The notes under the pieces are model-generated. The model saw only the letters and a list, made by a program, of their open reading frames with translations, did not search any database and was not told the DNA's origin. From DATBDM01 sp036269915 (GTDB lineage: Bacteria; Actinomycetota; Thermoleophilia; Solirubrobacterales; Solirubrobacteraceae), in NCBI GenBank assembly GCA_036269915.1, contig DATBDM010000153.1:1-24584 (forward strand): 24,584 nucleotides of DNA, written 5' to 3'. Shown here in pieces: positions 14,844 to 24,336 of this stretch. Position numbers and translations under genes: made by a program. Within the stretch, counting starts at the first letter, position 1. Each line of letters opens with the position of its first letter.

Positions 14844-15667
14844 TCAGGCGCTCGCCGTCGCGTGGGACTGGACGTGCTCGACCGGGATGTTGGCGGCCCC
14901 GCGGACGCGGTCGACGAGCTTGTCGGCCATCCACTTGGACTCGTCCTCGGGCAGCGTCGAGATCACCACGTCCGAGATCCGGAAGTACTCCACCGCGTTC
15001 ATCGTCGCCGTGTAGGGATCGGGGTCGCCGATCATGCCGGCGGCGACGATCCCCGCGTCGTCGAGCGACGCGACGAGCTGCTCGAGCCGTGCCCGCGCCT
15101 CGCGCGTCGCGTTGCCGTCCTTGGAGTCCAGCGGCACGACCACGATGAAGCGGTGCGGCCCCTCCTCGGCGAGCTTGCGCAACTGGTCGCGCAGCTCGGC
15201 GCTGGCCGCCGTCTGGTTGGCGACGACGAGCGTGACGTCGAAGGGGAGGCCCTCGGCGGCGAGGTCGACCACCACGTGCTCGACGGGCAGGCCCGTGCCC
15301 TCGCGCAGCCGATCGATCAGGTCGCGCCGCAGCCAGCCGGAGGCCGAGGCGGGCAGGGTGGAGACCAGCAGCTCGTCGATGTGGCGCTCGCCGATCGCGT
15401 CGAGGGCGGCGTTGTAGGGATCGGCGTCGCCGACCTCGCCCGTGCCCTCGATGCCCTCGTCCCGCATGAACGCGAGCGCCAGATCCACCCGGACCTGCGC
15501 GCTGTCGCGGACCGCGTCGTCGTAGATGACGTTGCCGTGGCGAGGCCGGGTCTGCGGCACGACGACGTGGAAGTGCACGTCACCGCCGGTCTCGTCGCGG
15601 CGCCGCAGCACCGTGTCGAGCAGGTTCTTGCCGCCGATGGTCTCGTTGGCGAGGACGAGGATGTCGG

Positions 15668-15671
<4 letters not shown>
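14844..15671 (-). CDS. Two-repeat USP-like protein inside the oxidase operon
   Basis: 275 residues, no signal or membrane segment. Two homologous halves are visible: about 2-135 and 140-268. Each starts with a beta-strand like a nucleotide-binding fold (DILVLANETIGG; VTLVVANQTAA), then FHVVVPQ / FIVVVPLD, then GDADPYNAALDAI / GDPDPYTATMNAV, LLVSTLP / VVISTLP and LPVEHVV / IPVEHVQ. The pattern resembles tandem universal stress protein (HUP-fold) proteins, but I see no clear GxxGx9GS ATP motif, so the assignment is by fold only. GTG start overlaps the ctaD stop (GTGA) and its stop is 5 nt from ctaE, so it is made together with the oxidase. Its position between subunits I and III suggests assembly or regulation; that is inference. 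Confidence 0.75.
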
Positions 15672-17643
<1,972 letters not shown>

Positions 17644-17647
<4 letters not shown>

Positions 17648-18717
17648 TTGGTCACCTCCTGGAGGTACTTCACGAGCGCGGAGAGCTGAGCGGGACTCAG
17701 GGACTGCGCGTAGTTCTGAGGCATGATCCCAGGCGTGTAGCCCTTCGCGATCACCGCGTTGGGCTGCTCGATCGACTGCTTGATGAACGCCGCGGACTTG
17801 CCCTTGAGCACCTGGTCGAGGTCAGGGCCGGTCGTCCCGTTGGTGCCGGCATCCGCCAGGGTGTGGCAGGAGCCGCAGGCCACGGGCTGGGCGGACGTCG
17901 TGAAGAGCGTCTTGGCGTCGACGCTCGCCTTCGCGCCGCCACCGCCACCGCCGCCGGTCGGAGCGGCGGCCTGGGCGCCGCTGCGCAGCTTGCCGAGCCA
18001 GGCGGTGAACTGCTGTGGCTGGACGACGTGCACGTCGGAGCGCATCGCCGCGTGGCCCAGGCCGCACAGCTCGGCGCAGACGACCGGGTAGGTGCCGATC
18101 CGGTTCGGCGTCGCCCGCACGTCGGTGTCGATCCCCCGCACGGCGTCCTTCTTGACGCGGAAGGCCGGGACCCAGAAGTCGTGCAGGACGTCCTTGGACT
18201 GGATCGTGAAGTGCACCGGGCGGTTGAGCGGGAGGTAGAGGTCGTGCGAGGCGAGCTCCTTGCCGCCGTCGCGGTAGAAGAAGGTCCACGCGAACTGCTC
18301 GCCGACGACCCGGACCTCCATCGTGTCGGCCTTGGCCTCCTCGATGTCGTGCAGGACGGCGTAGGCGTAGGAGCACAGGGCGACGAGCAGGATCGCCGGC
18401 AGGGCGGTCCAGACGATCTCCAGGCGCGTGTTGCCGTGGATCGGCGGCCCGTCGAGCAGCTCCTCGCCCGGCCGCATCCGCCAGCGGTAGACGCTGTAGA
18501 GCACGACGGTCGTCACGAGCACGAAGACCGGCACCGAGACGATCAGCAGGACGTCCCAGAGCGTGTCGATCGGCTTGGCCTGCTTGGCCGCCGAGACGGG
18601 GAACCAGTTGATCAGCAGCGCGAGGACGATCCCCAGCGCGGACGCGATGATGCCGATGGTGACGAGCCGTGCCACGTGCACGGGGGCATCCCGCGCGGAC
18701 TGACGCTCGCCGTTCAT
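17644..18717 (-). CDS. ctaC: Cytochrome c oxidase subunit II with fused cytochrome c
   Basis: 357 residues. Three hydrophobic helices (about 14-38, 52-76, 100-122) precede the external CuA domain with ligands H179 (VLHDFWVP), C214, E216, C218, H222 and M225 (CAELCGLGHAAM), plus the aromatic electron-entry stretch GEQFAWTFFY. A Gly-rich hinge (254-262) leads to a C-terminal cytochrome c with CGSCH (281-285) and axial M332 (GIMPQNY). This is the caa3 architecture: electrons enter through heme c and pass to CuA. GAGGAG lies a few nt before the ATG at 18717, a strong Shine-Dalgarno that is itself inside a tiny upstream ORF. First large gene of the oxidase operon. Confidence 0.97.
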
Positions 18718-18740
18718 CGGTCCCTCTCCTCAGAACCCAT
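18714..18740 (-). CDS. 8-codon upstream ORF overlapping the ctaC start
   Basis: ATG at 18738-18740 opens MGSEERDR followed by TGA at 18714-18716, which overlaps the ctaC ATG as ATGA. The codons GAG GAG AGG of this ORF are the ctaC Shine-Dalgarno. The ATG lies 9 nt after the candidate -10 TAGGAT, the same geometry as the other leaderless starts in this window, so it would be the first codon of the mRNA. Translation of the mini-ORF should affect ctaC initiation by coupling or by covering its ribosome site. Chance occurrence of a short ORF cannot be excluded. Confidence 0.45.
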   Translation of the reverse strand: MGSEERDR

Positions 18741-18749
18741 GGGGGCGGC

Positions 18750-18779
18750 ATCCTATGTGACCAAGTCGACGAACTCCAA
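18750..18779 (-). promoter_or_regulatory. Promoter of the oxidase operon
   Basis: On the minus strand TTGGAG (18774-18779), an 18-nt spacer and TAGGAT (18750-18755) make the best promoter match in the window. Transcription would start at or near the ATG of the 8-codon upstream ORF, about 25 nt before ctaC. Confidence 0.6.
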
Positions 18780-18782
18780 CCC

Positions 18783-18797
18783 GGACCGTCGGGGTCC
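18783..18797 (-). terminator. Short GC hairpin after the AraC-type gene
   Basis: GGACC and GGTCC flank a 5-nt loop, 25 nt past the AraC-type stop and just ahead of the ctaC promoter. It could end the regulator transcript, but with 5 bp it is weak. Confidence 0.3.
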
Positions 18798-18822
18798 CTA
18801 CCGGAGGCCCGGGGCGCTCGCG

Positions 18823-19260
18823 CTAGGCGCGGGCGGCGGCGCCGCCGAAGCGCGCCGAGCCGTACTCGGACGCCGGCTCGGAGCGCCCGAAGCGGGGAGC
18901 CGCGACGTTCGCGCCGGAGGCGCGGAAGTCCGACGGGGCGACGCCCTGGTAGCGCCGGAAGGCCTTCGCGAACTGCGCGGGCTGTCGGTAGCCGACCCGG
19001 TGCGCGACCTCGCGCACGGTGAGCGAGCGGGTGACCAGCATCTCGGCGGCCTTGCGCATGCGCACCTCGGTCAGGTGGTCGCGGAAGGTCGAGTTGCCGA
19101 TCTCGGCGTACGCGCGCTGCAGCTGGCGTCGCGACGAGGCGACGCGCCGCGCGATGTCGTCGAGGGAGAGATCGAAGGCGAACTCGCGCTCGACGATGTC
19201 GTTGGCCTCGTGGAAGAGGCTCGTTCGGAGGCGGACGGTGGAAGCTCGTTGCGTCGGCAC
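18823..19260 (-). CDS. AraC-type transcriptional regulator (DNA-binding domain only)
   Basis: 145 residues, essentially one AraC/XylS DNA-binding domain (about 15-118) with two helix-turn-helix units: LSLDDIARRVASSRRQLQRAYAEIG and LTVREVAHRVGYRQPAQFAKAFRRYQGVAPSDFR, the second matching the family signature. There is no ligand-binding domain, so it may act constitutively or be controlled by abundance, like SoxS or MarA. The tail (SGANVAAPRFGRSEPASEYG) looks disordered. GTG at 19260 is the only sensible start. It lies directly upstream of the oxidase operon on the same strand and divergent from the CBS protein, so either is a possible target; unproven. Confidence 0.85.
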   Translation of the reverse strand: MPTQRASTVRLRTSLFHEANDIVEREFAFDLSLDDIARRVASSRRQLQRAYAEIGNSTFRDHLTEVRMRKAAEMLVTRSLTVREVAHRVGYRQPAQFAKAFRRYQGVAPSDFRASGANVAAPRFGRSEPASEYGSARFGGAAARA

Positions 19261-19438
19261 GTAAGTGGATACGCCGGGGAGGGTGACTGCGGATGACCTG
19301 GCGCCCCGCGATTGGTTCGAGGTGGCACCGAGCCACTCGGGTATTCCCGGTTCGACGACAATCGAATCACGGGCCGCCGCAGGTTTTAGTACGCTTGAGG
19401 CAATCGTTGCAAACCTGCGAACGGGAGTGGTGCGTCAG

Positions 19439-19855
19439 ATGAAGGTGCGCGAAGGGATGAGCAAGGTGGTCCTCTCCGTCGGACCGGGGCACACGCTGCG
19501 CCAGGCGGCCACGCTGATGGCCAGCCGCCATGTCGGCGCCGCGGTCGTGGTGGACCCCGAGGGCGAGGGACCGGGCATCCTCACCGAGCGCGACATCCTC
19601 GAGTCGGTTGCGAAGGGTCAGGACCCCGACGGCGAGCGGGTCTCCGAGCACCTCACCGCCGACGTCGTCTCCTGCGACCCGGAGTGGTCGCTGGAGGAGG
19701 CCGCCTCGGCGATGGTGCGCGGCAACTTCCGGCACCTGCTCGTGGTCGACCGCGGCGAGATCACCGGGATCGTCTCGGTGCGCGACATCGTGCGGTGCTG
19801 GACCGACGACGGGGCGATCTGCGACGTCCCCGCCGCCGCGACGATGGCGCGGTAG
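19439..19855 (+). CDS. Two-CBS-domain protein
   Basis: 138 residues made of a CBS pair. CBS1 (about 10-65) is VGPGHTLRQAATLMASRHVGAAVVVDPEGEG followed by GILTERDIL; CBS2 (about 75-130) is EWSLEEAASAMVRGNFRHLLVVDRGEITGIVSVRDIVR. Such stand-alone pairs bind adenosyl nucleotides (ATP, AMP, SAM or NAD) and regulate partner proteins by energy state. I chose ATG 19439 with GGGAG 11 nt upstream; the frame is open to 19265 but those 58 residues have no CBS content and would cross the divergent promoter region. It ends 4 nt from the converging rsbX stop. Partner unknown. Confidence 0.88.
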   Translation: MKVREGMSKVVLSVGPGHTLRQAATLMASRHVGAAVVVDPEGEGPGILTERDILESVAKGQDPDGERVSEHLTADVVSCDPEWSLEEAASAMVRGNFRHLLVVDRGEITGIVSVRDIVRCWTDDGAICDVPAAATMAR

Positions 19856-19859
19856 TGCC

Positions 19860-20477
19860 CTAGCCGAGCCAGCGCGCGACGACCGCCAGGGCGTCGTCGC
19901 CGCCCTTGGCGTGCTCGCGAAGGATCAGCTCGGCCTGCGGCTGCGCCTGCAGCCGCGGGTCCAGGCCGGTCGAGAAGTCCGCAGCGATCCCGTCGGTGGC
20001 CAGCGCCACGGTGTCGCCGGCCGCCAGCTCGAGCGTCGAGGCGCGGAGCCCGCGCGGCAGCTGATGGCCGACGACGCCGCCGAGCACGAGCGGGCCGGCG
20101 TGGCGGCCGCCGCGACCGGCGTCGGCGCGCAGCAGCCGCGCCTCGACGTTGCCGACCCCGACCCAGCGCAGCCGCGGCGTCGGTCCCAGCTCGAACCACA
20201 CGAGCGTCATGACCACCCCGCGGGTGCCGCGCAGCGCGGTGTGGCAGCGATCGAACAGCGCCTGCGGGCTCTCCGTGGGATGCGCCTCGAGGATCTCGGC
20301 GGCGACGGCCGCCGCGTCGGCTGCCGCGTCCCCGTGGCCGAGCCCGTCGACGAGCCCGACGAGCGCGCCGTCCGCGAGCGCGACGAGCACCGCGAGGTCC
20401 CCCGAGCGCTCCTCGCCCGCCATCGGCGCTCCTGCGGTCCCGACCTCGAGCGCCTGGGGCCAGGCGCGGCGCGTCAC
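19860..20477 (-). CDS. rsbX: RsbX-like PP2C/SpoIIE phosphatase
   Basis: 205 residues from the GTG that overlaps the rsbT stop (GTGA at 20474-20477); a GTG four codons earlier is an alternative. A compact SpoIIE-type metal phosphatase domain: SGDLAVLVALADGALVGLVDGLGHGDAAADAA supplies metal-binding acidic residues, followed by WVGVGNVEARLL, HQLPRG and the second acidic motif TVALATDGIAADF. In Bacillus, RsbX removes phosphate from RsbS and RsbR to reset the stressosome, and size plus position after rsbT fit that role. The C-terminal Asp pair seen in other PP2C enzymes appears as GGDDALAVVARW. Specificity is inference from context. Confidence 0.82.
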   Translation of the reverse strand: MTRRAWPQALEVGTAGAPMAGEERSGDLAVLVALADGALVGLVDGLGHGDAAADAAAVAAEILEAHPTESPQALFDRCHTALRGTRGVVMTLVWFELGPTPRLRWVGVGNVEARLLRADAGRGGRHAGPLVLGGVVGHQLPRGLRASTLELAAGDTVALATDGIAADFSTGLDPRLQAQPQAELILREHAKGGDDALAVVARWLG

Positions 20478-20887
20478 GTCCGCGACCACTTCACGAGCGT
20501 GACCGTGGTGCCCTGTCCGGGCTCGGAGTCCACCGCGAACTCGTCGACCAGCCGGCGCGCGCCCGGGAGGCCGAGGCCGAGCCCGCCGCCCGTGGTGTAG
20601 CCGTCCTGCATCGCCCGGTCGATGTCCTCGATGCCCGGGCCCCGGTCGGTGGCGACGACGCGGATCCCGCGCCGGCCCCTGCCGTCCTCGACGATCGAGA
20701 CGGACACCTCGCCGCGGCGCGCGTAGGTCGTGATGTTGCGGGCGACCTCGGAGATCGCGGTCGCCAGCAGCGTCTGGTCGGTCGAGCTGAGCTCCAGCTC
20801 GGCCGCCAGCTCGCGTGCGCGCTGGCGGGCGGTGACCACGTCGGAGTCCGACTCGATGGCGATCACGGTCGCGCCCTCAGCCGGCAC
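20474..20887 (-). CDS. rsbT: RsbT-type switch serine/threonine kinase
   Basis: 137 residues of the GHKL ATPase family. E47 and N51 lie in the N-box (ATAISEVARNITTYA), the G1 box is ATDRGPGIEDIDRAM (79-93) and the ATP lid is GGGLGLGLPGARRLVDEF (100-117), with the GLGLPGA form typical of RsbT rather than RsbW. In the stressosome it phosphorylates RsbS and RsbR, then leaves to activate the RsbU phosphatase. GGAGGGAG sits 9 nt before the GTG at 20887, which decides the start; the gene overlaps rsbS by 11 nt and rsbX by 4. Confidence 0.92.
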   Translation of the reverse strand: MPAEGATVIAIESDSDVVTARQRARELAAELELSSTDQTLLATAISEVARNITTYARRGEVSVSIVEDGRGRRGIRVVATDRGPGIEDIDRAMQDGYTTGGGLGLGLPGARRLVDEFAVDSEPGQGTTVTLVKWSRT

Positions 20888-21248
20888 CGTCGCCGGGCTC
20901 CCTCCGGGCCTGCAGCAGCGCGAGGCCCTCCTCGAGGTCCAGGGCGGTCTGCACGTCCTCGAAGCTCATCCCCAGCTGCACCATGGCGAACGCGACCTCG
21001 GGCTGGATCCCCACGATCACCGTCGACGCGCCGCGCAGCCGGGTCATCATCGCGATGCCGCGCAGCGAGCGCGACACGAACGAGTCCATGACGTCGAGCG
21101 CCGTCACGTCGACGACGATCCCTCGCGAGCGATGGCGCGTGACCTGCTGCATGACGTCCTCTTGCAGGCGCAGGACGTCGGTGTCCGTCAGCGCGGCCTG
21201 GATCGTCGCGATCAGGAACGGACCCTGCTTGAGGATCGGGACGGTCAC
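20877..21248 (-). CDS. rsbS: RsbS-type stressosome STAS scaffold protein
   Basis: 123 residues, one STAS domain. It begins VTVPILKQGPFLIATIQ, the usual RsbS start (PILK), and carries S56 in ALDVMDSFVSRSL, matching the phosphorylated S59 of Bacillus subtilis RsbS (recalled, not aligned by program). The C-terminus GIQPEVAFAMVQLGMSFEDVQTALDLEEGL is also typical. It should build the stressosome core with RsbR and hold RsbT until phosphorylated. Its GTG start directly abuts the rsbR stop (TGA-GTG) with no gap. Confidence 0.93.
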   Translation of the reverse strand: MTVPILKQGPFLIATIQAALTDTDVLRLQEDVMQQVTRHRSRGIVVDVTALDVMDSFVSRSLRGIAMMTRLRGASTVIVGIQPEVAFAMVQLGMSFEDVQTALDLEEGLALLQARREPGDGAG

Positions 21249-22145
21249 TCAGCGGCTCTCGTCCCCGGCGGCGGCGCCCTCGCCGAGCGAGACCTGGTAG
21301 CCGAGCAGCCGCTCGGCCTCCTCGATGCCGCCCTGCAGGTCGCCGATCGCGTTGACCTTGGAGAGGTCGACGCCGAGCGTGACGAGCGTCTGCGCGATCT
21401 CGGGGGAGAGGCCGGTGATGATCACGCTCGCGCCCATGAGCCGCGACGCGTCGACGGTCTGCACCAGGTGGTTGGCGACCGTGGAGTCGATCGTCGGGAC
21501 ACCCGTGATGTCGATGACCACCACGCGGGCGCGGTTGGCGCGGATCCCCCGCAGGAGCTGCTCGGTGAGCTGGCGGGCGCGCTGGCCGTCGAGGACGCCG
21601 ATGATCGGGAGGATCAGCAGCCGCTCGCGGACCTGCAGGACCGGCGTGGAGAGCTCGCGGATCGCCTCCTGCTGCTGGCGGATGACGCGCTCGCGCTCCT
21701 GCACGAAGTTGATCGCCACCGTGTTGGTGATGCGGTTGGCGGCGGGCTCGTAGGCGTCGAGGACCTGGTTGAGGTAGTCGAAGTCCGTCTGGTACTTCTC
21801 GAACAGCGAGCGGTTGAGCACGTCGCGCAGCAGGAGCACGATGCCGAGGACCTCGTCGGTCTCGACGCCGCGGGGGATGATGCGCTCCGACAGGTTGCGC
21901 GCGTAGTCCTGCAGGGCCTCGACCGAGCCCGTCTCGAGCACCTCGACGTAGTTGTCGTACACCGACGTGGCCTCGGAGAAGATCTCCTCCTGGGTCAGCG
22001 CCGTCAGCAGCCCGGCCTCGCCGATGCGGCGGGCCCACTCCTGGCGCAGGCCCGTACGGTTCGCCCGTAGGTGGGCGACCAGCTCGCGCAGCAGGTCCGC
22101 GCTGGTCTCGTGGTGGCCGTCGGTGCTGTCGGTCTGCTCAGCCAT
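21249..22145 (-). CDS. rsbR: RsbR-type stressosome sensor protein
   Basis: 298 residues. An all-helical N-terminal sensor domain (about 15-150, with QEWARRIGEAGLLTALTQEE and VLNRSLFEKYQTDFDYL) forms the turret of the stressosome; a coiled linker (RERVIRQQQEAIRELSTPVLQV) joins it to a STAS domain (about 170-285). From memory of RsbRA, its phosphorylated T171 falls on G187 here (GVLDGQRA) and T205 on S221 (TIDSTVANHL), so the phospho-acceptor pattern is changed. The ATG at 22145 overlaps the end of rsbU by 8 nt and has GGAGGAG just ahead of it. Signal sensed is unknown. Confidence 0.92.
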   Translation of the reverse strand: MAEQTDSTDGHHETSADLLRELVAHLRANRTGLRQEWARRIGEAGLLTALTQEEIFSEATSVYDNYVEVLETGSVEALQDYARNLSERIIPRGVETDEVLGIVLLLRDVLNRSLFEKYQTDFDYLNQVLDAYEPAANRITNTVAINFVQERERVIRQQQEAIRELSTPVLQVRERLLILPIIGVLDGQRARQLTEQLLRGIRANRARVVVIDITGVPTIDSTVANHLVQTVDASRLMGASVIITGLSPEIAQTLVTLGVDLSKVNAIGDLQGGIEEAERLLGYQVSLGEGAAAGDESR

Positions 22146-23610
22146 CGTTCTCCTCCGTGGGGCTGGGAAGCATATGGGCCGCGTCGGGCTTCGGGGTGGG
22201 ACCAAGGGCCAGGATCGCCACGTCGTCGCGCAGCTGACCCTCTGAGGCCTCGAGGACGGCGGCCTCGACGCGATCGGCGATCGCGTCGGGCGGCAGCCCG
22301 CCGCACGTCGCGAGCAGGTCGGTCAGCTGGCGCTGGCCGAAGACCTCGCGGCGGCGCCGGCGGACCTCGGTGACGCCGTCGGTGTAGAGCACGAGCACGT
22401 CCCCTTCGTCGAGGTGGACGCGCACGTCGGTGAGCTGCGGCTCGATGTCGGTGCCGAGCAGCGTGCCGAGCGCTCCGACGGGCTGGACCGTGCCGTCGGG
22501 ATGCACGACGAGCGGGAGCGGATGGCCGCCGCACGCAAGCTCGAGGCTGATGCCGCCGCCGGAGGCGCGCAGGTGTGCGTAGGCGACGGTGAGGAAGCGG
22601 TCGCCGTTCTGCTCGTGCAGCGCGCGGTGCAGCAACCCGAGGACGCCGCTCGGCCGCGCCTCGTAGGCGGCCGCGGCGCGCAGCGTGTGACGGGCCAGCG
22701 CGGTGACCGCGGCGGCGTCCGGGCCCTTACCCTGGACGTCGCCGATCACGGCCGCCCAGCCGCCGCCGCGTGCGCGGAAGAGGTCGTAGAAGTCGCCGCC
22801 GAGCTCGACGCCCTCGCCGGCGGGCCGGAAGCGCACGGCGGCGGAGACGCCGGGCACGATCGGCAACGCGCCGGGCCGCAGCGAGCGCTGCAGCGTGTGG
22901 GCGATCGTGTGCTCGCGGTCGTAGAGCTGGGCGTTGGCGATCGCGACCGACGCGAGCTGGGCGAGCTGGGTGAGGATCGCCTCGTCGCGCGGGGTGAACT
23001 CGCGTCCGGCGTGGTCGATCGCCTCGAGCGTGCCGAGCGCGTGACCGCGCCCGGAGAGCCCGGTGAGGAGGATCTGCGGGTCGCCGATCCTCGCGGCGTC
23101 CTCGGGCGGCGAGGTCGCGGTGAGCGGCCGCAGGCGCGGGTCGGGCTCGTCGATGGTCACCGTCGCGCGGGCCGTGGCGAGGACCTCGCGCGCGGTGTCG
23201 GCGGTGTGCTGGAGGATCTCCTCGACGGTGAGCTGAGAGTTGATCTCCACCGACGCGTCGGCGAGCGCCCGCAGCTGGCGGACATGGGCATGCTCGAGCC
23301 GCGCGACCTCCTGCACCTCGTGGTAGCCGCGGTGGACGGACTCGAACAGCGACAGGCTCTCGCGCAGGAACTCGGCGCCGGCCTGGATGATCTCGGCGGG
23401 CTCGCCGCCGTCCTCGAACGCCCGGAGCAGCGCGGCGTGGTGGGCCTCCGCGACCGCGAGGACGCTGAGCTGGCTCGCCACCGCTTCGCGGCCGAGATCG
23501 TACGCGGCACCCAGCGAGCGCTCGTCGCGGTCGGCGAGGTAGCTCGAGAACGCCCGCGCGTAGCGCTCCGCGAGGGCGCCGGTCACTGCCTCGTGCTTGC
23601 CGGCGGCCAC
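22138..23610 (-). CDS. rsbU: RsbU-type PP2C phosphatase with GAF domain
   Basis: 490 residues. The N-terminal helical domain (about 5-100, ALAERYARAFSSYLADRDE and LSVLAVAEAHHAALL) matches the RsbT-binding RsbU_N region. A GAF domain follows (about 115-230), then a SpoIIE phosphatase (about 240-475) with LGGDFYDLF (270-278), GDVQGKGPDAAAVTALARHTLRA (starting 290), CGGHPLPLVV, LVLYTDGVTEVRR and DDVAILALG. It should dephosphorylate an RsbV-type antagonist when RsbT binds. The added GAF domain gives it a second input compared with Bacillus RsbU. GTG start at 23610 follows TAAGCT by 6 nt. Leads the five-gene operon; its 3' end holds the rsbR ribosome site. Confidence 0.92.
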   Translation of the reverse strand: MAAGKHEAVTGALAERYARAFSSYLADRDERSLGAAYDLGREAVASQLSVLAVAEAHHAALLRAFEDGGEPAEIIQAGAEFLRESLSLFESVHRGYHEVQEVARLEHAHVRQLRALADASVEINSQLTVEEILQHTADTAREVLATARATVTIDEPDPRLRPLTATSPPEDAARIGDPQILLTGLSGRGHALGTLEAIDHAGREFTPRDEAILTQLAQLASVAIANAQLYDREHTIAHTLQRSLRPGALPIVPGVSAAVRFRPAGEGVELGGDFYDLFRARGGGWAAVIGDVQGKGPDAAAVTALARHTLRAAAAYEARPSGVLGLLHRALHEQNGDRFLTVAYAHLRASGGGISLELACGGHPLPLVVHPDGTVQPVGALGTLLGTDIEPQLTDVRVHLDEGDVLVLYTDGVTEVRRRRREVFGQRQLTDLLATCGGLPPDAIADRVEAAVLEASEGQLRDDVAILALGPTPKPDAAHMLPSPTEENDG

Positions 23611-23616
23611 GGCCCT

Positions 23617-23622
23617 AGCTTA
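23617..23622 (-). promoter_or_regulatory. Candidate -10 for a leaderless stressosome operon mRNA
   Basis: TAAGCT ends 6 nt before the rsbU GTG, so transcription would start at the GTG itself. No Shine-Dalgarno sequence is present. The site is flanked by TATGCG/CGCATA inverted repeats (23621-23639). Confidence 0.4.
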
Positions 23623-23630
23623 TGCGGTTG

Positions 23631-23646
23631 TGGCGCATACGCGCCA
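23631..23646 (-). terminator. Hairpin between oxidase subunit IV gene and rsbU
   Basis: TGGCGC and GCGCCA flank ATAC, starting 5 nt past the subunit IV stop. It probably ends the ctaB-side transcript and overlaps the upstream part of the rsbU promoter. Confidence 0.45.
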
Positions 23647-23651
23647 GGGCG

Positions 23652-23894
23652 CTAGTGCTGGTCGTCGCCGTGTTCGAGCGGGAGATGCGAGATCTCCCTG
23701 CGCGTGTCGCCGATCCACTTGACGGCCGTCACCAGGAAGATGATCCCGCCGGCCACGACGAGGATCCAGTTCAGCGTGATCGAGACGATCGCGAGCGCGA
23801 GCCCGGCCGCGTTGATCAGCGGCAGGATGCTCGGCGCCGGCATGTGGATCTGCTCGCCGGCGGGCGCGACGCTCGTGTGCTCCTGGTCGCTCAC
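23652..23894 (-). CDS. Cytochrome c oxidase subunit IV-like membrane protein
   Basis: 80 residues. A polar N-terminus ends in IHMPAPSILPLINAAG, a sequence style typical of actinobacterial oxidase small subunits; two hydrophobic stretches follow (ILPLINAAGLALAIVSITL and WILVVAGGIIFLVTAVKWI), then a charged, His-rich tail. It probably stabilises the caa3 complex. GTG start overlaps the stop of the upstream 36-aa gene (GTGA), so the two are co-translated. The assignment rests on motif style and on the neighbouring ctaB, not on an alignment. Confidence 0.72.
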   Translation of the reverse strand: MSDQEHTSVAPAGEQIHMPAPSILPLINAAGLALAIVSITLNWILVVAGGIIFLVTAVKWIGDTRREISHLPLEHGDDQH

Positions 23895-24001
23895 TGGGTG
23901 TAGAGGTACGCGGCGAGGAAGGTCAGGCCGAACATCATGACCCCGATGATCCCCGCGATCAGGGCGGTCCGGATGTTCTGGCGCGCGAGGCGGCGGTCCA
24001 T
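23891..24001 (-). CDS. 36-aa single-pass membrane protein in the oxidase cluster
   Basis: 36 codons from ATG 23999-24001 to TGA 23891-23893. MDRRLARQNIRTALI is a positively charged N-terminus and GIIGVMMFGLTFLAAYLYTQ a single membrane helix. The positive-inside rule predicts a cytoplasmic N-terminus. TAGACT ends 8 nt before the ATG, so the mRNA is probably leaderless, and the stop overlaps the subunit IV start. The longer in-frame ORF reaching to 24322 would run through the promoter and a hairpin and is rejected. Likely a small accessory oxidase subunit; family not recognised. Confidence 0.72.
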   Translation of the reverse strand: MDRRLARQNIRTALIAGIIGVMMFGLTFLAAYLYTQ

Positions 24002-24147
24002 GGGCCGGGAGTCTACAAGTCGCGCCGGGTGGCGGGACGTCAGTTGGCCGGCGGGTCCGCGGAGGGCTCGGCGAACGTCAACGGCTCGCACTGAGGGGGG
24101 CCGGGGGCAGGGTGGCGGTCCGGGCGCGGTGAGCGCCGACGCGAGCA

Positions 24148-24194
24148 GCGCTGGGCGCGTTTCCGTTCTGTGGGAACGGAAAAGCGCCCAGCGC
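24148..24194. repeat. 47-nt hairpin, copy 1
   Basis: Arms of 21 nt (24148-24168 and 24174-24194) pair with one mismatch around the loop TGTGG. The core is CGTTTCCGTTC facing GAACGGAAAAGCG, an A/T-containing block unlike the surrounding GC-rich DNA. Confidence 0.8.
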
Positions 24195-24336
24195 GATACG
24201 ACCCGCGCGCGACGTCCGCGCTCGGGCCGAAAAGGTGCGCCGGGTGCACCGCCGCGCGACGCGGCGCGCGAAACGCGCCAGGTCACGCAGTACGCGCCGG
24301 CGTGGCCGCCGACCGCGCGCACACAGCCGGTCCGTC

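Noticed and set aside
19339..19344. GGGTAT resembling a SigB-type -10 upstream of the CBS gene
   Set aside because: The nearest GTT-like -35 is about 20 nt away, outside the usual 14-16 nt spacing for GNNT/GTTT boxes, and there is no sigma gene in the window to motivate it.
24040..24322. Minus-strand frames in the gap between ctaB and the 36-aa gene
   Set aside because: They cross the paired hairpins, so the same peptide NGNAPSA recurs merely because the DNA repeats; no protein features.
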